Assembly: GCF_017811175.1 (NCBI RefSeq)
Contig: NZ_JACWIJ010000002.1
Span: 558,001 to 622,000, forward strand
Direction of reading: 5' to 3'
Source of the DNA: Melaminivora jejuensis
Lineage (GTDB): Bacteria > Pseudomonadota > Gammaproteobacteria > Burkholderiales > Burkholderiaceae_C
Length of the DNA: 64,000 nt
Shown: piece by piece, positions 21,397-28,789 of the stretch
Layout: every line of letters begins with the position of its first letter
Position numbering within the stretch: the first letter of the stretch is position 1
The notes under the pieces: model-generated
Seen by the model: only the letters and a program-made list of their open reading frames with translations
Told to the model about the DNA's origin: nothing
Databases searched by the model: none
Position numbers and translations under genes: made by a program

Positions 21397-21756
21397 CTAC
21401 CGAACGGAATCGCACCGTTCTCCGTCCTGCTCCCTCACGAGTTCATGCCAGCGCGGCACACGACCCGAGGCGTCCGGTTCAGGCTCTGGTTCGACGATTT
21501 GCACCACAGCTTCCGGTACGCCACCCCGAACGCTGTTCGCCAGTTCCCATTGCAGGATGGCATCCATCGAAAAACGCAGGTTCCTGACCAGCAGCAGATG
21601 TGGGATGCGCTTGCGCTCTCGCTCGATTCGGTCAGTGAACAGGTGCGCAGGCAGGCTGGTCGCCTCGACGATCTCCTTGACACTGATGTACTGCAGTTCG
21701 GGCTCGGTGGCATCGGAAGGTTGAGGGTCGCCTTCGGCCTTCGGGGGATGAGTCAC
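21397..21756 (-). CDS. Small DNA-binding-like protein of mobile element, unknown
   Basis: A 119-residue protein from a GTG start at 21756. The central part (YISVKEIVEATSLPAHLFTD) has helix-turn-helix character, followed by RIPHLLLVRNLRFSMDAILQ. The ends are acidic and Pro-rich. It lies 45 bp downstream of another small HTH gene on the same strand. Such pairs of excisionase- or regulator-like proteins are common in integrative elements. No specific family is recognised; a role in control of an element is inference. Confidence 0.55.
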   Translation of the reverse strand: MTHPPKAEGDPQPSDATEPELQYISVKEIVEATSLPAHLFTDRIERERKRIPHLLLVRNLRFSMDAILQWELANSVRGGVPEAVVQIVEPEPEPDASGRVPRWHELVREQDGERCDSVR

Positions 21757-21801
21757 AGCGCGCGGGACACGCTCACCATCTCCAAAGATCGCCGTCCAGT
21801 G

Positions 21802-21972
21802 CTAGGCGCTCTGGCGTTCGAACTCGAGAACGTCCGCCTCGTGGTAACGGACGTGTTGAAACAATTTGTGCCAGACTGGCCCCTCGCCATCAAGGCGCCA
21901 GCGCCGCAGGGTTTTCAGGCTGATCTTCCAGCGGAAGGCAAGTTGCCGTTCAGTCATCACGGGGTAGTGCAT
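21802..21972 (-). CDS. Small helix-turn-helix protein (excisionase/AlpA-like)
   Basis: A 56-residue protein beginning MHYPVMTERQLAFRWKISLK. The order of elements (TERQLAFRW, KISLKTLRRW, GPVWHKLF, VRYHEADVLEFE) is that of MerR/excisionase-type winged helix-turn-helix proteins of phages and integrative elements. A GAGAAGAAG stretch before the ATG serves as ribosome-binding site. It is the first of two small genes on the minus strand (with 21397-21756). It may regulate excision or early genes of the element bounded by the 27-bp repeats. Confidence 0.65.
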   Translation of the reverse strand: MHYPVMTERQLAFRWKISLKTLRRWRLDGEGPVWHKLFQHVRYHEADVLEFERQSA

Positions 21973-22342
21973 CTTCTTCTCCTCAGCAGATGACCCATGA
22001 CAACGCTGTTCACCGTGGAAGCCAAGCTCAGTGCTCGATGATCACCAAATGCGCGGGAAGCCTCGGCGTTCAGGCCGGGGTTGAGAGCGCGGACGCCGCA
22101 GGCGGCCTAATGGGGCGTTTGTTGCTCTTCGATGTACTGCCGAAGAACGTCTATCGAAGCCCCGCCACAGCTTGAAGCAAAGTAGGACGGCGACCAGAGA
22201 ACGCCCCTGCGCTTGAGCCATGGATGGAAATCCCCAAACTGCTGGCGCAGCAGCCTTGCCGACACCCCTTGAGCGAGGCAACCAGATTGGACAGAGCCAC
22301 CTTGGGCGGGTAGTTGATCAGCAAATGCACATGGTCATGCTC

Positions 22343-23624
22343 GGGAACCTCTCACAACCCCATGATTGACGGATCCGAATAGGCACGATTGGACGCCAGC
22401 CGTTTTGAATGCGCGATGAGGCCTTACGGCGGTCTGCACCTCGTGCATTGAGGGGCCTTGCAGCCCCGATGGCTCAGGCTTTCGCCGTTTGCAGGCGCAC
22501 CTGTGCCTTGGTGGTTGCCGGTTTGAAGAACGCATCCACGCCTCGCTCAAGGAACGAGGCCAAGCGCTTCATGTTGTAGCAGGCAGCCATCATCGTCATC
22601 GCCACCGTGGCGCGCGCCTGCCCGATCGTGCGCACGAACTTGCCGCCCATGTGCCGGATGCCGGCAAACGCATGTTCGACCCGGGCACGCTTGCTGGCAA
22701 TGCGCTGGTTGCGCCGCTTCTGGCACTCGCTCAGGGGCTGGCCCGGCTGGGCCCGGCGCTGCATCGCGTCCACGAAGCCCAGCACTTGCAGCATCTGCCG
22801 ACGCTGCCGGCTCGCATAGGCCTTGTCCGTGTGCACGCTGCGCCCGGTGTTGTGCATGTCCAGCACCTCGTCGAAGTGGTGTCCGTCGTGCTCGCTGGCT
22901 GTGCCCGTGGCGATGCGACGGATGAAGCCATGCTTGAGGTCCACGCTCACGCTGAGCTTGTAGCCGAAGTAGCTTTTGCCGTGCTTTTTCGTGTGTGTGG
23001 CATCCACATCCCTTTGCCGGCGCTCGGCTTCACTCCAATCGGGCGTTCTGCCTTCGGCCAGGGCCTCGCGCTCCTGCCTGTCCAGGCGCTGGCGCAGCGC
23101 GGGCACCAGCGTAGCATCGATGGCTTGTCCGCCCCGGGCCATGTAGCCATGGCGGTGCAGTTGCGCATCCACTGCCTGGAACAGCACCGTGGCCCCATCC
23201 ACGCCCAGCCGCTCGCCGAAGCGCCAGATCGTGTTGCAGTCCGGCACGTTCATCGCATCCTGCAGCAGGCAAAAGCGCTGGTAGCTCGCCCGATCCAGCA
23301 ACTGGTACTCCATCTGTTCATCGGACAGGTTGTACAGGCGCTTCAAGACCAGGATGCGCACCATCACCTCGGTGGGGTAGGCGGGCCGCCCGCCCTTGCG
23401 GCCATCGCCACGCTCGATCAAGGCATCCACCAGCCCGGCCAGGGCTCCGAAGTCGATGTGCCGCGCGATCACCTGCAGCGGATCGCCCACCTCGTCTCTC
23501 TTGTGCTGGCGCGAGGCCTCGGCGAACAGATCGAACTTCAGGGCGCTACGGGGCGTGATCATGGCAAGGGGCGGGTCAGGCTTCTCGGGTCAGGAAGAGA
23601 GCGGATGGGTTTTGAGAAGTTCCC
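22343..23624. mobile_element. IS5-family element nested in tnpA
   Basis: A 1282-bp element with imperfect inverted repeats (GGGAACCTCTCACAACCCCA at the left, complement of GGGAACTTCTCAAAACCCAT at the right). It is flanked by a perfect 4-bp target duplication GCTC (22339-22342 and 23625-23628). It contains one intact transposase gene on the minus strand. Confidence 0.93.
22474..23562 (-). CDS. IS5-family transposase (IS5 group)
   Basis: An intact 362-residue DDE transposase. The N-terminal domain includes GRKGGRPAYPTEVMVRILVL and LSDEQMEYQLLDRASYQRF. Catalytic residues are probably D in GGQAIDATLVP, D in VHTDKAYASR and E in KRARVEHAFAGIRHMG. The family mark Y-(2)-R-(3)-D-(6)-K region is present around the last block. 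It occupies most of the nested element and looks active; the clean duplication at the flanks supports recent movement. Confidence 0.93.
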   Translation of the reverse strand: MITPRSALKFDLFAEASRQHKRDEVGDPLQVIARHIDFGALAGLVDALIERGDGRKGGRPAYPTEVMVRILVLKRLYNLSDEQMEYQLLDRASYQRFCLLQDAMNVPDCNTIWRFGERLGVDGATVLFQAVDAQLHRHGYMARGGQAIDATLVPALRQRLDRQEREALAEGRTPDWSEAERRQRDVDATHTKKHGKSYFGYKLSVSVDLKHGFIRRIATGTASEHDGHHFDEVLDMHNTGRSVHTDKAYASRQRRQMLQVLGFVDAMQRRAQPGQPLSECQKRRNQRIASKRARVEHAFAGIRHMGGKFVRTIGQARATVAMTMMAACYNMKRLASFLERGVDAFFKPATTKAQVRLQTAKA

Positions 23625-23849
23625 GCTCGCCGTTGAACTCCACCAGCTGGGCATCAAAATCCTTACACACGCTTGCCAGGATCAATTGCATGGCATCGAG
23701 ATGCTCTTTCCTGAATACGTTGCGCCGATACTTGGTTACGAATATCAAGTGAACATGAAGCACGAACACGCAATGTCTTCCGTGGCGTAAATCGCTATCT
23801 AGCTTGCGTGGTCGGCCCATACTTTTTCTTGCCTTAATTTAATAGACCA

Positions 23850-24935
23850 ATGATAATTCAAGGCATGGATTGCACCAAGACCCTGCGCCTGCGCATCAAG
23901 GACAAGCACGCTCGCGTGCTGGCCGCGATGGCGCGTGAGGTCAATCAGGTCTGGAATTTCTGCAATGAAACCAGCCACCGAGCCATCCGAGAGCGCCGCG
24001 AATGGCTCTCGGGCTACGACCTGCAAAAGCTGACCAACGGATTCAGCAAGTGCGATGGTGTGTTGATTGGCTCGCCCACCGTGCAGCAGGTCTGCGAGGA
24101 CTATGCCAAGGCACGCAAGCAGTTCAAGAAGGCCAAGCTGCGCTGGCGCGTCTCCAACCCGAAGTCCAGCAAATACAGCCTGGGCTGGATTCCATTCAAG
24201 GCGCGGGCCTTGCAATACAAAGCGGGGCAAATTGCCTTTGCTGGCCAGAAATTCAGCCTCTGGGACAGCTACGGCCTGATGGATTACGAGCTACGTGCAG
24301 GCAGCTTCAGCCAAGACAGCCGGGGCCGCTGGTACTTGAATGTCGTCGTCAAGGTACAGGCCAAGGCCAGCGCGGGCACGGCCAGTATCGGTATCGACCT
24401 GGGGCTGAAAGAGGCGGCGGTGGCCTCCACGGGCGAACGCATCGAAGGGCGCTTTTACCGCAGACTCGAATGCCAGCTGGGCATCGCCCAGCGGGCACAC
24501 AAAAAACAGCGCGTACGTGCCATCCACGCAAAAATTGCCAACCAGCGCAAGGACATGCTGCACAAGTTCAGCGCCGCCATGGTGCGAGACTATGGCGCGA
24601 TCTTTGTAGGCGATGTGGCCAGCGCCAAGCTGGTCAAAACCAGGATGGCCAAGAGCACGCTGGATGCGGGATGGTCATCGCTCAAGACGATGTTGGATTA
24701 CAAGTGCCATCAGGCCGGTGTCGTCTTTGAAATCGTGGACGAAAAGTACACAACCCAGACTTGCTCGTGCTGCGGGAGCATTCCCGCCAGCAGTCCGAAA
24801 GGTAGAGCAGGTTTGCGAATAAGAGAATGGGTTTGCAGCGACTGCAGCGCGGTACACGACCGCGACGTGAATGCCGCAAGAAACATTCTCGCGGCGGGGC
24901 ATCGCCGTCTGGCAGCAGGAATCCCCGCTCTTTAG
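23850..24935 (+). CDS. tnpB: IS605-family TnpB, RNA-guided nuclease with altered RuvC-II
   Basis: A 361-residue TnpB, the family ancestral to Cas12. N-terminal REC/wedge region, then RuvC-I with catalytic Asp in SIGIDLGLKEAAV near residue 181, a four-Cys zinc finger (CSCCGSIP and CSDCSAVH), and RuvC-III with Asp in DRDVNAARNIL near residue 338. At the usual RuvC-II glutamate position the protein reads IFVGDVASAKL, with no Glu. A candidate replacement Glu is in IVDEKYTTQTCS. Published work on TnpB diversity describes lineages with a rearranged catalytic Glu, and this may be one. The start at 23850 is chosen; ATG at 23865 is possible. Confidence 0.9.
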   Translation: MIIQGMDCTKTLRLRIKDKHARVLAAMAREVNQVWNFCNETSHRAIRERREWLSGYDLQKLTNGFSKCDGVLIGSPTVQQVCEDYAKARKQFKKAKLRWRVSNPKSSKYSLGWIPFKARALQYKAGQIAFAGQKFSLWDSYGLMDYELRAGSFSQDSRGRWYLNVVVKVQAKASAGTASIGIDLGLKEAAVASTGERIEGRFYRRLECQLGIAQRAHKKQRVRAIHAKIANQRKDMLHKFSAAMVRDYGAIFVGDVASAKLVKTRMAKSTLDAGWSSLKTMLDYKCHQAGVVFEIVDEKYTTQTCSCCGSIPASSPKGRAGLRIREWVCSDCSAVHDRDVNAARNILAAGHRRLAAGIPAL

Positions 24936-24952
24936 GGCGGGGAGGATGTCAA
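24923..24952 (+). ncRNA. Right-end hairpin of IS605 element, likely 3' part of omega RNA
   Basis: CCCCGC and GCGGGG form a stem around TCTTTAGG just before and after the tnpB stop, followed by AGGATGTCAA at the element edge. In characterised TnpB elements the guide RNA overlaps the 3' end of tnpB and the right end, with the guide taken from the flanking DNA. The hairpin is visible; the RNA is inferred. Confidence 0.45.
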
Positions 24953-25320
24953 CCTGCGGCCGTTTCCGCAATCAGCACATCGGCCGGGATGCCTAGGCTC
25001 TTGTGCAGTCGTCGGATCATGGCCAGCGTCAGCGGGCGCTTGCGGCTCAGGACTTCGTAGACGCGGTTGCTTTTGCCGATGATCGGCTCAAGATCTTTGA
25101 CGGACAGACCGCTCTGATCCATCCGGAATTTGATGGCTTCCACCGGATCAGGCGCGGTGATGGGCACGTGCTTGGCCTCGTAGGCTTGCACCAGCGTGGC
25201 GAGGATATCCAGGCGATCACCCTCCGGCGTGCCCAGATCAGGGTCGGACTCCATCAAGGCCGAAATCTCTTTGAGCGTGGCCTTGTAGTCTGCTTCGGTG
25301 TGGATGGGGCGGATGTCCAT
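24949..25320 (-). CDS. higA: HigA-type antitoxin
   Basis: A 123-residue antitoxin. The N-terminal part is acidic (MDIRPIHTEADYKATLKEIS). The C-terminal part is an HTH of the XRE type (MDQSGLSVKDLEPIIGKSNR, then RPLTLAMIRRLHKSLGIP) that would bind the toxin promoter. It lies 18 bp downstream of higB in the usual toxin-first order for this family. Its TGA stop falls inside the last bases of the IS605 right end, so the element may have trimmed or replaced the natural C-terminus; the protein still ends at a normal family length. Confidence 0.9.
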   Translation of the reverse strand: MDIRPIHTEADYKATLKEISALMESDPDLGTPEGDRLDILATLVQAYEAKHVPITAPDPVEAIKFRMDQSGLSVKDLEPIIGKSNRVYEVLSRKRPLTLAMIRRLHKSLGIPADVLIAETAAG

Positions 25321-25338
25321 GTTTTCCTCCGTGGCCGG

Positions 25339-25641
25339 TCAGGCCATTTCAACGGTTTCTGCGTCGGCGGCGTCGTAATCCTTGTGGGTGCCGACGAACT
25401 TCACGTAGACGATCTGCAACTTGTATGCAATCGCCACGATCAGCCGGTAGTCATTGCCTTTGATGTTGAAGACCACGCGACGGTTCTTCAGCACGCTGGT
25501 GCTGCGGTACTGCGACTTGATGTCTGCGGGCTGAGACCAAGTCGCACTCGTGGCTTCTTCGTACCAAGCCTTCAGCGGCTGCTCCGCGTCGGGATGGCGC
25601 TCCCAGAAGGCTCGAAGGGTGGACGCGGCAATCACTCGCAT
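25339..25641 (-). CDS. higB: HigB-type mRNA interferase toxin
   Basis: A 100-residue toxin of the RelE/ParE superfamily. Visible marks are MRVIAASTLRAFWERHPDAE, the central IKSQYRSTSVLKNRRVVFNI and the C-terminal IVYVKFVGTHKDYD typical of HigB. It would cleave mRNA on the ribosome when the antitoxin fails. The frame stays open upstream and merges with a truncated DUF932 gene. The ATG at 25641 is chosen because it gives the standard HigB N-terminus and length. Upstream DNA up to 25778 holds no other gene. Confidence 0.9.
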   Translation of the reverse strand: MRVIAASTLRAFWERHPDAEQPLKAWYEEATSATWSQPADIKSQYRSTSVLKNRRVVFNIKGNDYRLIVAIAYKLQIVYVKFVGTHKDYDAADAETVEMA

Positions 25642-25778
25642 GGGTCGCAGTTTAGTCCCATTTTGGGACTGCGGCAACCCTGCGCCGACCCAGCCTGTAT
25701 TTTTCGCGATGCAAAACGGCCATTTGATAGAGGCGAGCACCCTCAAGATCAGTGCTTTTCTAAAGAACCTCATACTCG

Positions 25779-25805
25779 GACGCGGGTTCGGTTCCGTGTT
25801 CCGCC
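25779..25805 (+). repeat. Right copy of 27-bp direct repeat with tmRNA-like 3' end
   Basis: The sequence is identical to 21309-21335. Here it is preceded by CTCG and followed by ACCA, so it reads CTCGGACGCGGGTTCGGTTC... ending GCCACCA, close to the 3' terminus of tmRNA genes. A rho-independent terminator follows 14 bp later. No tmRNA body is present upstream, so this is a remnant or attachment site, not a complete ssrA gene. Confidence 0.6.
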
Positions 25806-25818
25806 ACCAATACCCGAA

Positions 25819-25849
25819 ATCCCAACCCTCATCGGTTGGGATTTTTTTT
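25819..25849 (+). terminator. Rho-independent terminator downstream of tmRNA-like repeat
   Basis: A perfect 9-bp stem (ATCCCAACC with GGTTGGGAT), loop CTCATC, followed by eight T residues on the plus strand. It is placed where a tmRNA or tRNA terminator would lie relative to the repeat at 25779. Confidence 0.85.
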
Positions 25850-25929
25850 GCCCGTTCCCCCAGTGTTGGCGCGGTTTTCGGGCCTGGCCTCGCGAGCGCC
25901 ACCCCTGCGAAGTCGGTGCTTTCGGCCCC

Positions 25930-26535
25930 GCCGACGCGTGCGGGCTTGTCCGGGTCGTCGTACTTGAGGGCCAGCGCGGCGCGGGCAAACACTTCGGCTT
26001 CGCCATCGTCCAGCGTGATGCCGCGCATCAGGTCGCGGGATTCCTTCACCCGCTCGAAGCCACTCAGCACCTCAAACGCGCCTTCGATGACATGCCCGGC
26101 CACGTCGCCCTTGTGGGGCACGCGCACATCGGCCACGGTGTCGCCGCAGACAAGGCCATTGCTGCAAACGAAGCGGAACATGCCGGCCAGCATCTGAGAG
26201 CTGCTGGTACCGTCGTGCGAGTTCAGCAGCACGATTTCATTGGCTTCCGCGCCATTGATCTGGCTGGCATGGCGCAGGCGAATCATGTGTTTGGTGTGCT
26301 CGCGCTTGCCTTCATCGCGCACGCGGGTCTGCGTCACCATGAAGGGCTGGAAACCTTCCTTGCGCAGTTCGGTCAGCACGGCGGCGGTGGGAATGTAGCT
26401 GTACCGCTCGGAGCGGCTCTCATGCGGCGCGTCCGCGAAGATGGACGGGGCCACCCTGCGGATTTGGTCGTCGGACAGGGGGTGGTCGCTGCGCAGCGCC
26501 GGGGAATGGGAGGCGAAACGGGATGCGAGTTGCAT
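25930..26535 (-). pseudogene. DUF932 protein, truncated
   Basis: From the ATG at 26535 (ribosome-binding site CAGGAGAAAG) about 200 codons match DUF932, a plasmid- and element-borne family: MQLASRFASHSPALRSDHPL, then HTKHMIRLRH, then NSHDGTSSSQMLAGMFRFVC and EVFARAALALKYDDPDKP. After about 25930 the similarity stops. The open frame runs through the antisense of the terminator and 27-bp repeat into higB, which is an accident. Roughly the C-terminal third is missing. Family genes sit in conjugative leading regions; their function is poorly defined. Confidence 0.8.
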
Positions 26536-27038
26536 GGTCTTTCTCCTGACAAAAAGAGGTTTGCTGTTCACACCGCACACCGGATTCCAAGATTCGGAGC
26601 CCAGCCTTTCGGCTGTTTGGTGCGGTCGGCACGAGGAACCCGGTTGGCCCTGTTGCCACCGTCTTTCCTGAGTTCATCGCCCGCGACGAAAGGGAGCGCG
26701 CGGACGGAGGCCATCAAGGAGACAAGCGCGGGGTTGGTGCGGCCCGCAGGCGCAGCCGAGGACACGGCCCTGCGCGCCTTGAAGGCATACGGTCGCGGGC
26801 TACAGTCGCGGACAAGGTGATGAAGTCAGGGGAGACGGCTGGACAGGCAACGGTCGCCCATCTGTGCCGACCGCACGGCAAGCGAAGCGCGCAGGCCCGA
26901 AGCTGGAAGCCGGGCCGGAGGCGTCAGCCGAGCGGAGCGAGGGAACGATGGAAGCCCGTCAGGGGCGAGACGCCGCAGGCGGCTCGATGCGCAGCACGAC
27001 AGCGCGCCGGGACGCCATGAGGTTCTACGCGCTTACCA
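26536..27038 (-). promoter_or_regulatory. Long GC-rich leader of DUF932 gene, related to radC leader
   Basis: About 500 bases without a supported gene. The part 26690-27018 is colinear and similar to 33460-33719, the leader of radC: shared blocks include GGCAAGCGRAGCGCGCAGGC, GGGCCGGAGGC, CGCCGGGACGCC and ACGGT. Both would be read on the minus strand as 5' leaders. Conservation of non-coding sequence before two different genes suggests a shared regulatory element. Confidence 0.5.
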
Positions 27039-27076
27039 CTTGCGCGACTATTCAATAAATGTTGTATTATCGAACC
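27039..27076 (+). promoter_or_regulatory. Putative ars promoter/operator
   Basis: The short AT-rich stretch TTCAATAAATGTTGTATTAT ends seven bases before the arsR ATG. It contains an imperfect dyad (TTCAATAA...TTATCGAA) and a TATTAT -10-like hexamer, as expected for an autoregulated arsR operator. The -35 (TTGCGC at 27039) is weakly supported. Confidence 0.45.
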
Positions 27077-27406
27077 ATGAACGAAAATCAAGCTGTTTCC
27101 GCCCTCGGCGCCTTGGCCCATACCCAGCGGCTGCGTGTGTTCCGCGCCCTAGTTGTCGCCGGCCCCGAGGGGATGACGCCCAGCGTGCTGGCCGATCTGC
27201 TCGACGTGGCACGCAATTCCCTGTCCTTCCACTTGAAGGAATTGGCCCACGCTGGCCTCGTCACCATCGAGCAGCAAGGCCGCAACCTGATCTATCGCGC
27301 CGACTTCGCGCAGATGAACAACCTGCTCGGCTACATGACCGAACACTGCTGCCAGGGCGGCACATGCGAAGTCACGGAATCCTCTGCCACCTGTGCCTCC
27401 TGCTGA
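27077..27406 (+). CDS. arsR: ArsR/SmtB-family arsenic-responsive repressor
   Basis: A 109-residue winged-helix repressor starting MNENQAVSALGALAHTQRLR. The recognition helix region is ARNSLSFHLKELAHAGLV. Metalloid-binding cysteines occur in a C-terminal cluster (EHCCQGGTCE, then ATCASC) rather than in the classical helix site (CxC is absent from the DNA-binding helix), so sensing probably uses the tail. It is the first gene of the ars operon and would repress it until As(III) or Sb(III) binds. Start chosen at 27077; an upstream ATG at 27059 lies within the operator. Confidence 0.93.
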   Translation: MNENQAVSALGALAHTQRLRVFRALVVAGPEGMTPSVLADLLDVARNSLSFHLKELAHAGLVTIEQQGRNLIYRADFAQMNNLLGYMTEHCCQGGTCEVTESSATCASC

Positions 27407-27418
27407 AAGGAACTATCC

Positions 27419-27865
27419 ATGAAGCGCTTCCACGTCCATCTGCATGTCAATGACCTGCCCCGCAGCATCGGCTTTTATTCCCAACTCTTCGCCGCGCAAC
27501 CCACGCGCGTCGAAAGCGATTACGCGAAGTGGATGCTCGAAGACCCGCCGGTGAACTTCGCCATTTCCACGCGCGGCAACAGGCCAGGCATCGACCACCT
27601 GGGTATCCAGACCGACGACGCTGAGGAACTGGCCGCCCTCAAGGCACGCGCGCAGGCCGCCGACATGGCGCTGCTCGACGAAGGCACTACGACCTGCTGT
27701 TACGCACGCAGCGAGAAGCACTGGATCACCGACCCGCAAGGTGTGGCATGGGAGCACTTCCACACGCTGGGCAGCATCCCAGTCTTCCATGAGGCAGCCT
27801 CAGTCACGACACCGATCACCGCACCGGCTTGCTGTACAGCAAGCCCCCGTTCTTCCTGCTGTTGA
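27419..27865 (+). CDS. arsI: ArsI/CadI-family dioxygenase-like protein (organoarsenical lyase)
   Basis: A 148-residue vicinal oxygen chelate protein. Metal ligands are probably His in FHVHLHVND, His in GIDHLGIQ and Glu in VAWEHFHT. The adjacent Cys pair in TTTCCYARSEKHW is the trait of ArsI C-As lyases, which cleave carbon from trivalent organoarsenicals and release As(III). More cysteines occur in the tail (PACCTASPRSSCC). It follows arsR by 12 bp. Older annotation calls such proteins cadmium-induced CadI; the Cys pair and operon favour ArsI. Confidence 0.85.
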   Translation: MKRFHVHLHVNDLPRSIGFYSQLFAAQPTRVESDYAKWMLEDPPVNFAISTRGNRPGIDHLGIQTDDAEELAALKARAQAADMALLDEGTTTCCYARSEKHWITDPQGVAWEHFHTLGSIPVFHEAASVTTPITAPACCTASPRSSCC

Positions 27866-27876
27866 GAAAGCACGCC

Positions 27877-28374
27877 ATGACCACGGAGAGCACATACAAC
27901 GCACTGTTCATCTGCACGGGCAATTCCGCACGTTCCATTCTCGCTGAAGGCATCCTCAACAAGCTGGGCCAAGGGCGCTTTCGGGCCTACTCGGCGGGCA
28001 GCCAGCCGAAGGGCGAAGTGCATCCGCTGGCGCTCGCCACGCTGGAGCGGCTGCACATGCCGACGACCGGCTACCGCAGCAAAAGCTGGGACGAGTTCGT
28101 GGCGCCGGATGCACCGGTGTTCGATTTCATCTTCACCGTCTGCGACAACGCCGCCGGTGAGGCGTGCCCGCTGTGGCCGGGCAAGCCGGTATCGGCCCAT
28201 TGGGGCGTACCCGATCCGGCAGCCGTCGAAGGCAGCGAAGAACAACGGCTCAAGGCGTTCAAGGATGCCGCGCTGACCCTGCGTCGCCGCATCGAGCTGT
28301 TTCTCTCGCTGCCGCTGCAACGCCTGGACGCCATGTCGCTGCAACGCGAGTTGCGAAATATCGGCCAAGAGTGA
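27877..28374 (+). CDS. arsC: Arsenate reductase, low-molecular-weight phosphatase type
   Basis: A 165-residue protein with the phosphatase loop CTGNSARS near residue 14, the motif of thioredoxin-coupled or related ArsC enzymes, and an aspartate-containing GVPDPAAVEG further on. It would reduce As(V) to As(III) before export. The operon holds a second, unrelated arsenate reductase at 31706. An in-frame ATG at 27829 lies inside the previous gene, so 27877 is preferred. Confidence 0.88.
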   Translation: MTTESTYNALFICTGNSARSILAEGILNKLGQGRFRAYSAGSQPKGEVHPLALATLERLHMPTTGYRSKSWDEFVAPDAPVFDFIFTVCDNAAGEACPLWPGKPVSAHWGVPDPAAVEGSEEQRLKAFKDAALTLRRRIELFLSLPLQRLDAMSLQRELRNIGQE

Positions 28375-28416
28375 AGAGCGTCACTTCATCAACAACCAGA
28401 TTTGAAAGGACACCCC

Positions 28417-28776
28417 ATGCCAAACATCCAGATTTTCGACCCGGCGCTGTGTTGCAGCACAGGCGTATGCGGCGTTGAAGTAGATCAAAACTTAGTGAAC
28501 TTTGCCGCCGACGTGGATTGGGCCAAACAAAACGGTGCTCAGATCGAACGCTTCAACCTGGCACAACAGCCCCTTACTTTCGCCGAAAACCCGACTGTGA
28601 AAGGCTTTCTGGAACGCTCGGGCCAAGAGGCGCTGCCCCTGGTTCTGGTCGATGGCGAGGTGGCCTTGGCCGGTCGCTATCCCAACCGCAGCGAATTGAC
28701 CCGCTGGGCTGACATCGAGGCGCCCGAAACCTCCCCAACCCAAGGCGCTTGCTGCTCTGGCAACCGCTGCTGCTGA
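28417..28776 (+). CDS. arsD: ArsD arsenic metallochaperone
   Basis: A 119-residue protein beginning MPNIQIFDPALCCSTGVCGV. The Cys12-Cys13 pair and Cys18 are those that bind As(III) in ArsD for transfer to the ArsA ATPase. The C-terminus has two more Cys pairs (GACCSGNRCC), also a family trait. It lies 13 bp before arsA, with which it functions. GAAAGG precedes the ATG. Confidence 0.95.
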   Translation: MPNIQIFDPALCCSTGVCGVEVDQNLVNFAADVDWAKQNGAQIERFNLAQQPLTFAENPTVKGFLERSGQEALPLVLVDGEVALAGRYPNRSELTRWADIEAPETSPTQGACCSGNRCC

Positions 28777-28789
28777 ACGAGGAGATTTC

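Larger units (their letters stand above)
22109..23820 (-). pseudogene. tnpA: IS200-type Y1 transposase TnpA, split by IS5 insertion
   Basis: The N-terminal part (23820 to 23625) reads MGRPRKLDSDLRHGRHCVFV, then HVHLIFVTKYRRNV. The C-terminal part (22342 to 22109) has SLKG, then FHPWLKRRGVLWSPSYF and the likely catalytic Tyr in LRQYIEEQ. Removing the IS5 copy plus one GCTC duplication rejoins them exactly as FNGEHDHVHLLINYPPK, which contains the HUH motif (HVH). A GGGG run at 22265-22268 (CCCC on plus) is one base short, a further frameshift of the type seen across the window. Not functional because of the insertion. Confidence 0.88.
22050..24952. mobile_element. IS200/IS605-family element with tnpA and tnpB, interrupted by IS5
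   Basis: The left end has the hairpin AAGCCTCGGCGTTCAGGCC (22057-22080). The right end has CCCCGCTCTTTAGGGCGGGG followed by AGGATGTCAA, ending about 24952. tnpA (minus) and tnpB (plus) diverge. A 1282-bp IS5-family copy sits inside tnpA. The same left- and right-end sequences occur in the deletion derivative at 48735-49353. IS200/IS605 elements have no inverted repeats and make no target duplications, so exact ends are estimates. Confidence 0.8.

Noticed and set aside
22489..23790. 433-codon plus-strand frame across the IS5 element
   Set aside because: It crosses the insertion junction at 23624 and mirrors the transposase codon for codon.
25777..25811. Complete tmRNA or tRNA gene
   Set aside because: Only the 3' terminal part matches. 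No acceptor-stem partner, tag-peptide region or cloverleaf is found upstream.
25003..26820. 605-codon plus-strand frame opposite higBA and DUF932
   Set aside because: It is low-complexity His/Gly/Arg-rich translation with no motifs, while the minus strand has recognisable families.
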